Shown here one piece after another: positions 5,209 to 5,712 of a DNA stretch of 5,712 nt (positions are counted from its first letter, which is position 1; every line of letters begins with the position of its first letter). The notes under the pieces are model-generated. The model made no database searches. It saw only the letters and a program-made list of their open reading frames with translations, and was not told the origin of the DNA. Origin of the DNA: Desulfobacteraceae bacterium. Its GTDB lineage: Bacteria > Desulfobacterota > Desulfobacteria > Desulfobacterales > JAUWMJ01. The translations under genes were made by a program, and so were the position numbers. Location: contig JAUWOH010000220.1 in the NCBI GenBank assembly GCA_030612225.1, positions 1-5,712 of the forward strand, read 5' to 3'.

Positions 5209-5712
5209 TCATTCCGTCTTATCAGGTTTTTCTTCAGACTCTTGCCCGACCTCAGGTTTCACATCTTCAACCGCGCTATTATCAATTATAAGTCTGATAG
5301 CATGTTTTTCAAGTAAGGTCTGTTTAAAAAATTCAATTTTATCCTTATTCTGATTGTAAAAATTCTTTATTTCTTCAACCGACTGGTTAAAGTTATCCGC
5401 CATCTCTTTAAAGCCATTTTCCAGATCTTCATCAGATAAAGTCAGTTTTTCCTGTTCAACCAATTTGTTCAAAATCAGATGCCGTTTAACCTGTTTTAAA
5501 GCAGTATCGCGATATTTTTCAGCAATACCTTCCCTGGTAAGTCCCATATCCTCCATGGATACATTTCGGTAAGCAAAAGACCGTTCAGCTTCTGCAACAA
5601 TGCCTTCAAGTTCATAATCAACCATTGTGTCCGGTACTTCGAAATCCGATTTTTCTATTAAAGCCTGAAAAATTTGCTCATTTATTTCCTGCTCAGCCCT
5701 TTTTTCATAGCC
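5209..5712 (-). CDS. tig: Trigger factor, C-terminal part (5' end outside window)
   Basis: Ribosome-associated chaperone that shields nascent chains. The open frame runs from the window edge (5712) to TGA at 5209-5211, giving the last 167 residues. The first visible residues (GYEKRAEQEINEQIF, then ALIEKSDFEVPDTMVDYELEG) are typical of the helical C-terminal chaperone domain, just after the prolyl-isomerase domain, which is not in the window. Sequence up to about residue 145 of the fragment is helix-rich, and the tail (DVKPEVGQESEEKPDKTE) is acidic and probably disordered. An internal ATG at 5623-5625 is not a start, because the frame and the family similarity continue upstream. Position directly before clpP-clpX-lon is the common order in proteobacteria and supports the call. 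Confidence 0.93.
   Translation of the reverse strand, partial: GYEKRAEQEINEQIFQALIEKSDFEVPDTMVDYELEGIVAEAERSFAYRNVSMEDMGLTREGIAEKYRDTALKQVKRHLILNKLVEQEKLTLSDEDLENGFKEMADNFNQSVEEIKNFYNQNKDKIEFFKQTLLEKHAIRLIIDNSAVEDVKPEVGQESEEKPDKTE

Overview
The window carries a minus-strand protein quality-control cluster read from right to left: the 3' part of tig (trigger factor, cut by the right edge), clpP, clpX and lon. Downstream of lon is a small tRNA locus with decayed, repeat-rich DNA around it. The gene order, protein sequences, A+T-leaning base composition and a recognisable intergenic repeat suggest a sulfate-reducer-type deltaproteobacterium (Desulfobacterota, probably Desulfobacterales). That placement comes from memory of the families, not from a search.

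Layout: 5712-5209, C-terminal domain of trigger factor. 5208-4982, a 227-bp spacer holding a weak terminator-like hairpin, a nested palindrome within a probable dispersed repeat, and the clpP ribosome binding site. 4981-4367, clpP (GTG start). 4365-3124, clpX, starting 1 nt after the clpP stop and so probably translationally coupled. 3123-3059, a short spacer. 3058-611, lon. 610-423, a non-coding stretch with two related hairpins, four degenerate 8-bp repeats and a 27-codon remnant resembling the start of a 23S-rRNA-intervening-sequence (S23) four-helix-bundle gene. 422-394, a possible promoter. 355-1, in transcription order: a degenerate tRNA, an intact tRNA-Val(UAC), and two tRNA-Asp-like 5' portions, the last cut by the left edge.

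How the genes work together: trigger factor meets nascent chains at the ribosome. ClpX unfolds tagged or damaged proteins and feeds them to ClpP. Lon is a separate single-chain ATP-dependent protease. All four protein genes look intact and ordinary, with catalytic motifs in place.

The unusual part is the left end. Two different tRNA backbones (Val-like and Asp-like) carry the same kind of extended perfect hairpin, TCCCGTCA...TGACGGGA, where a normal 17-nt anticodon arm should be, and the third copy runs off the window inside the same motif. This is either palindrome insertion or conversion into tRNA genes, or a family of tRNA-derived repeats. I see no convincing new multi-gene system here.
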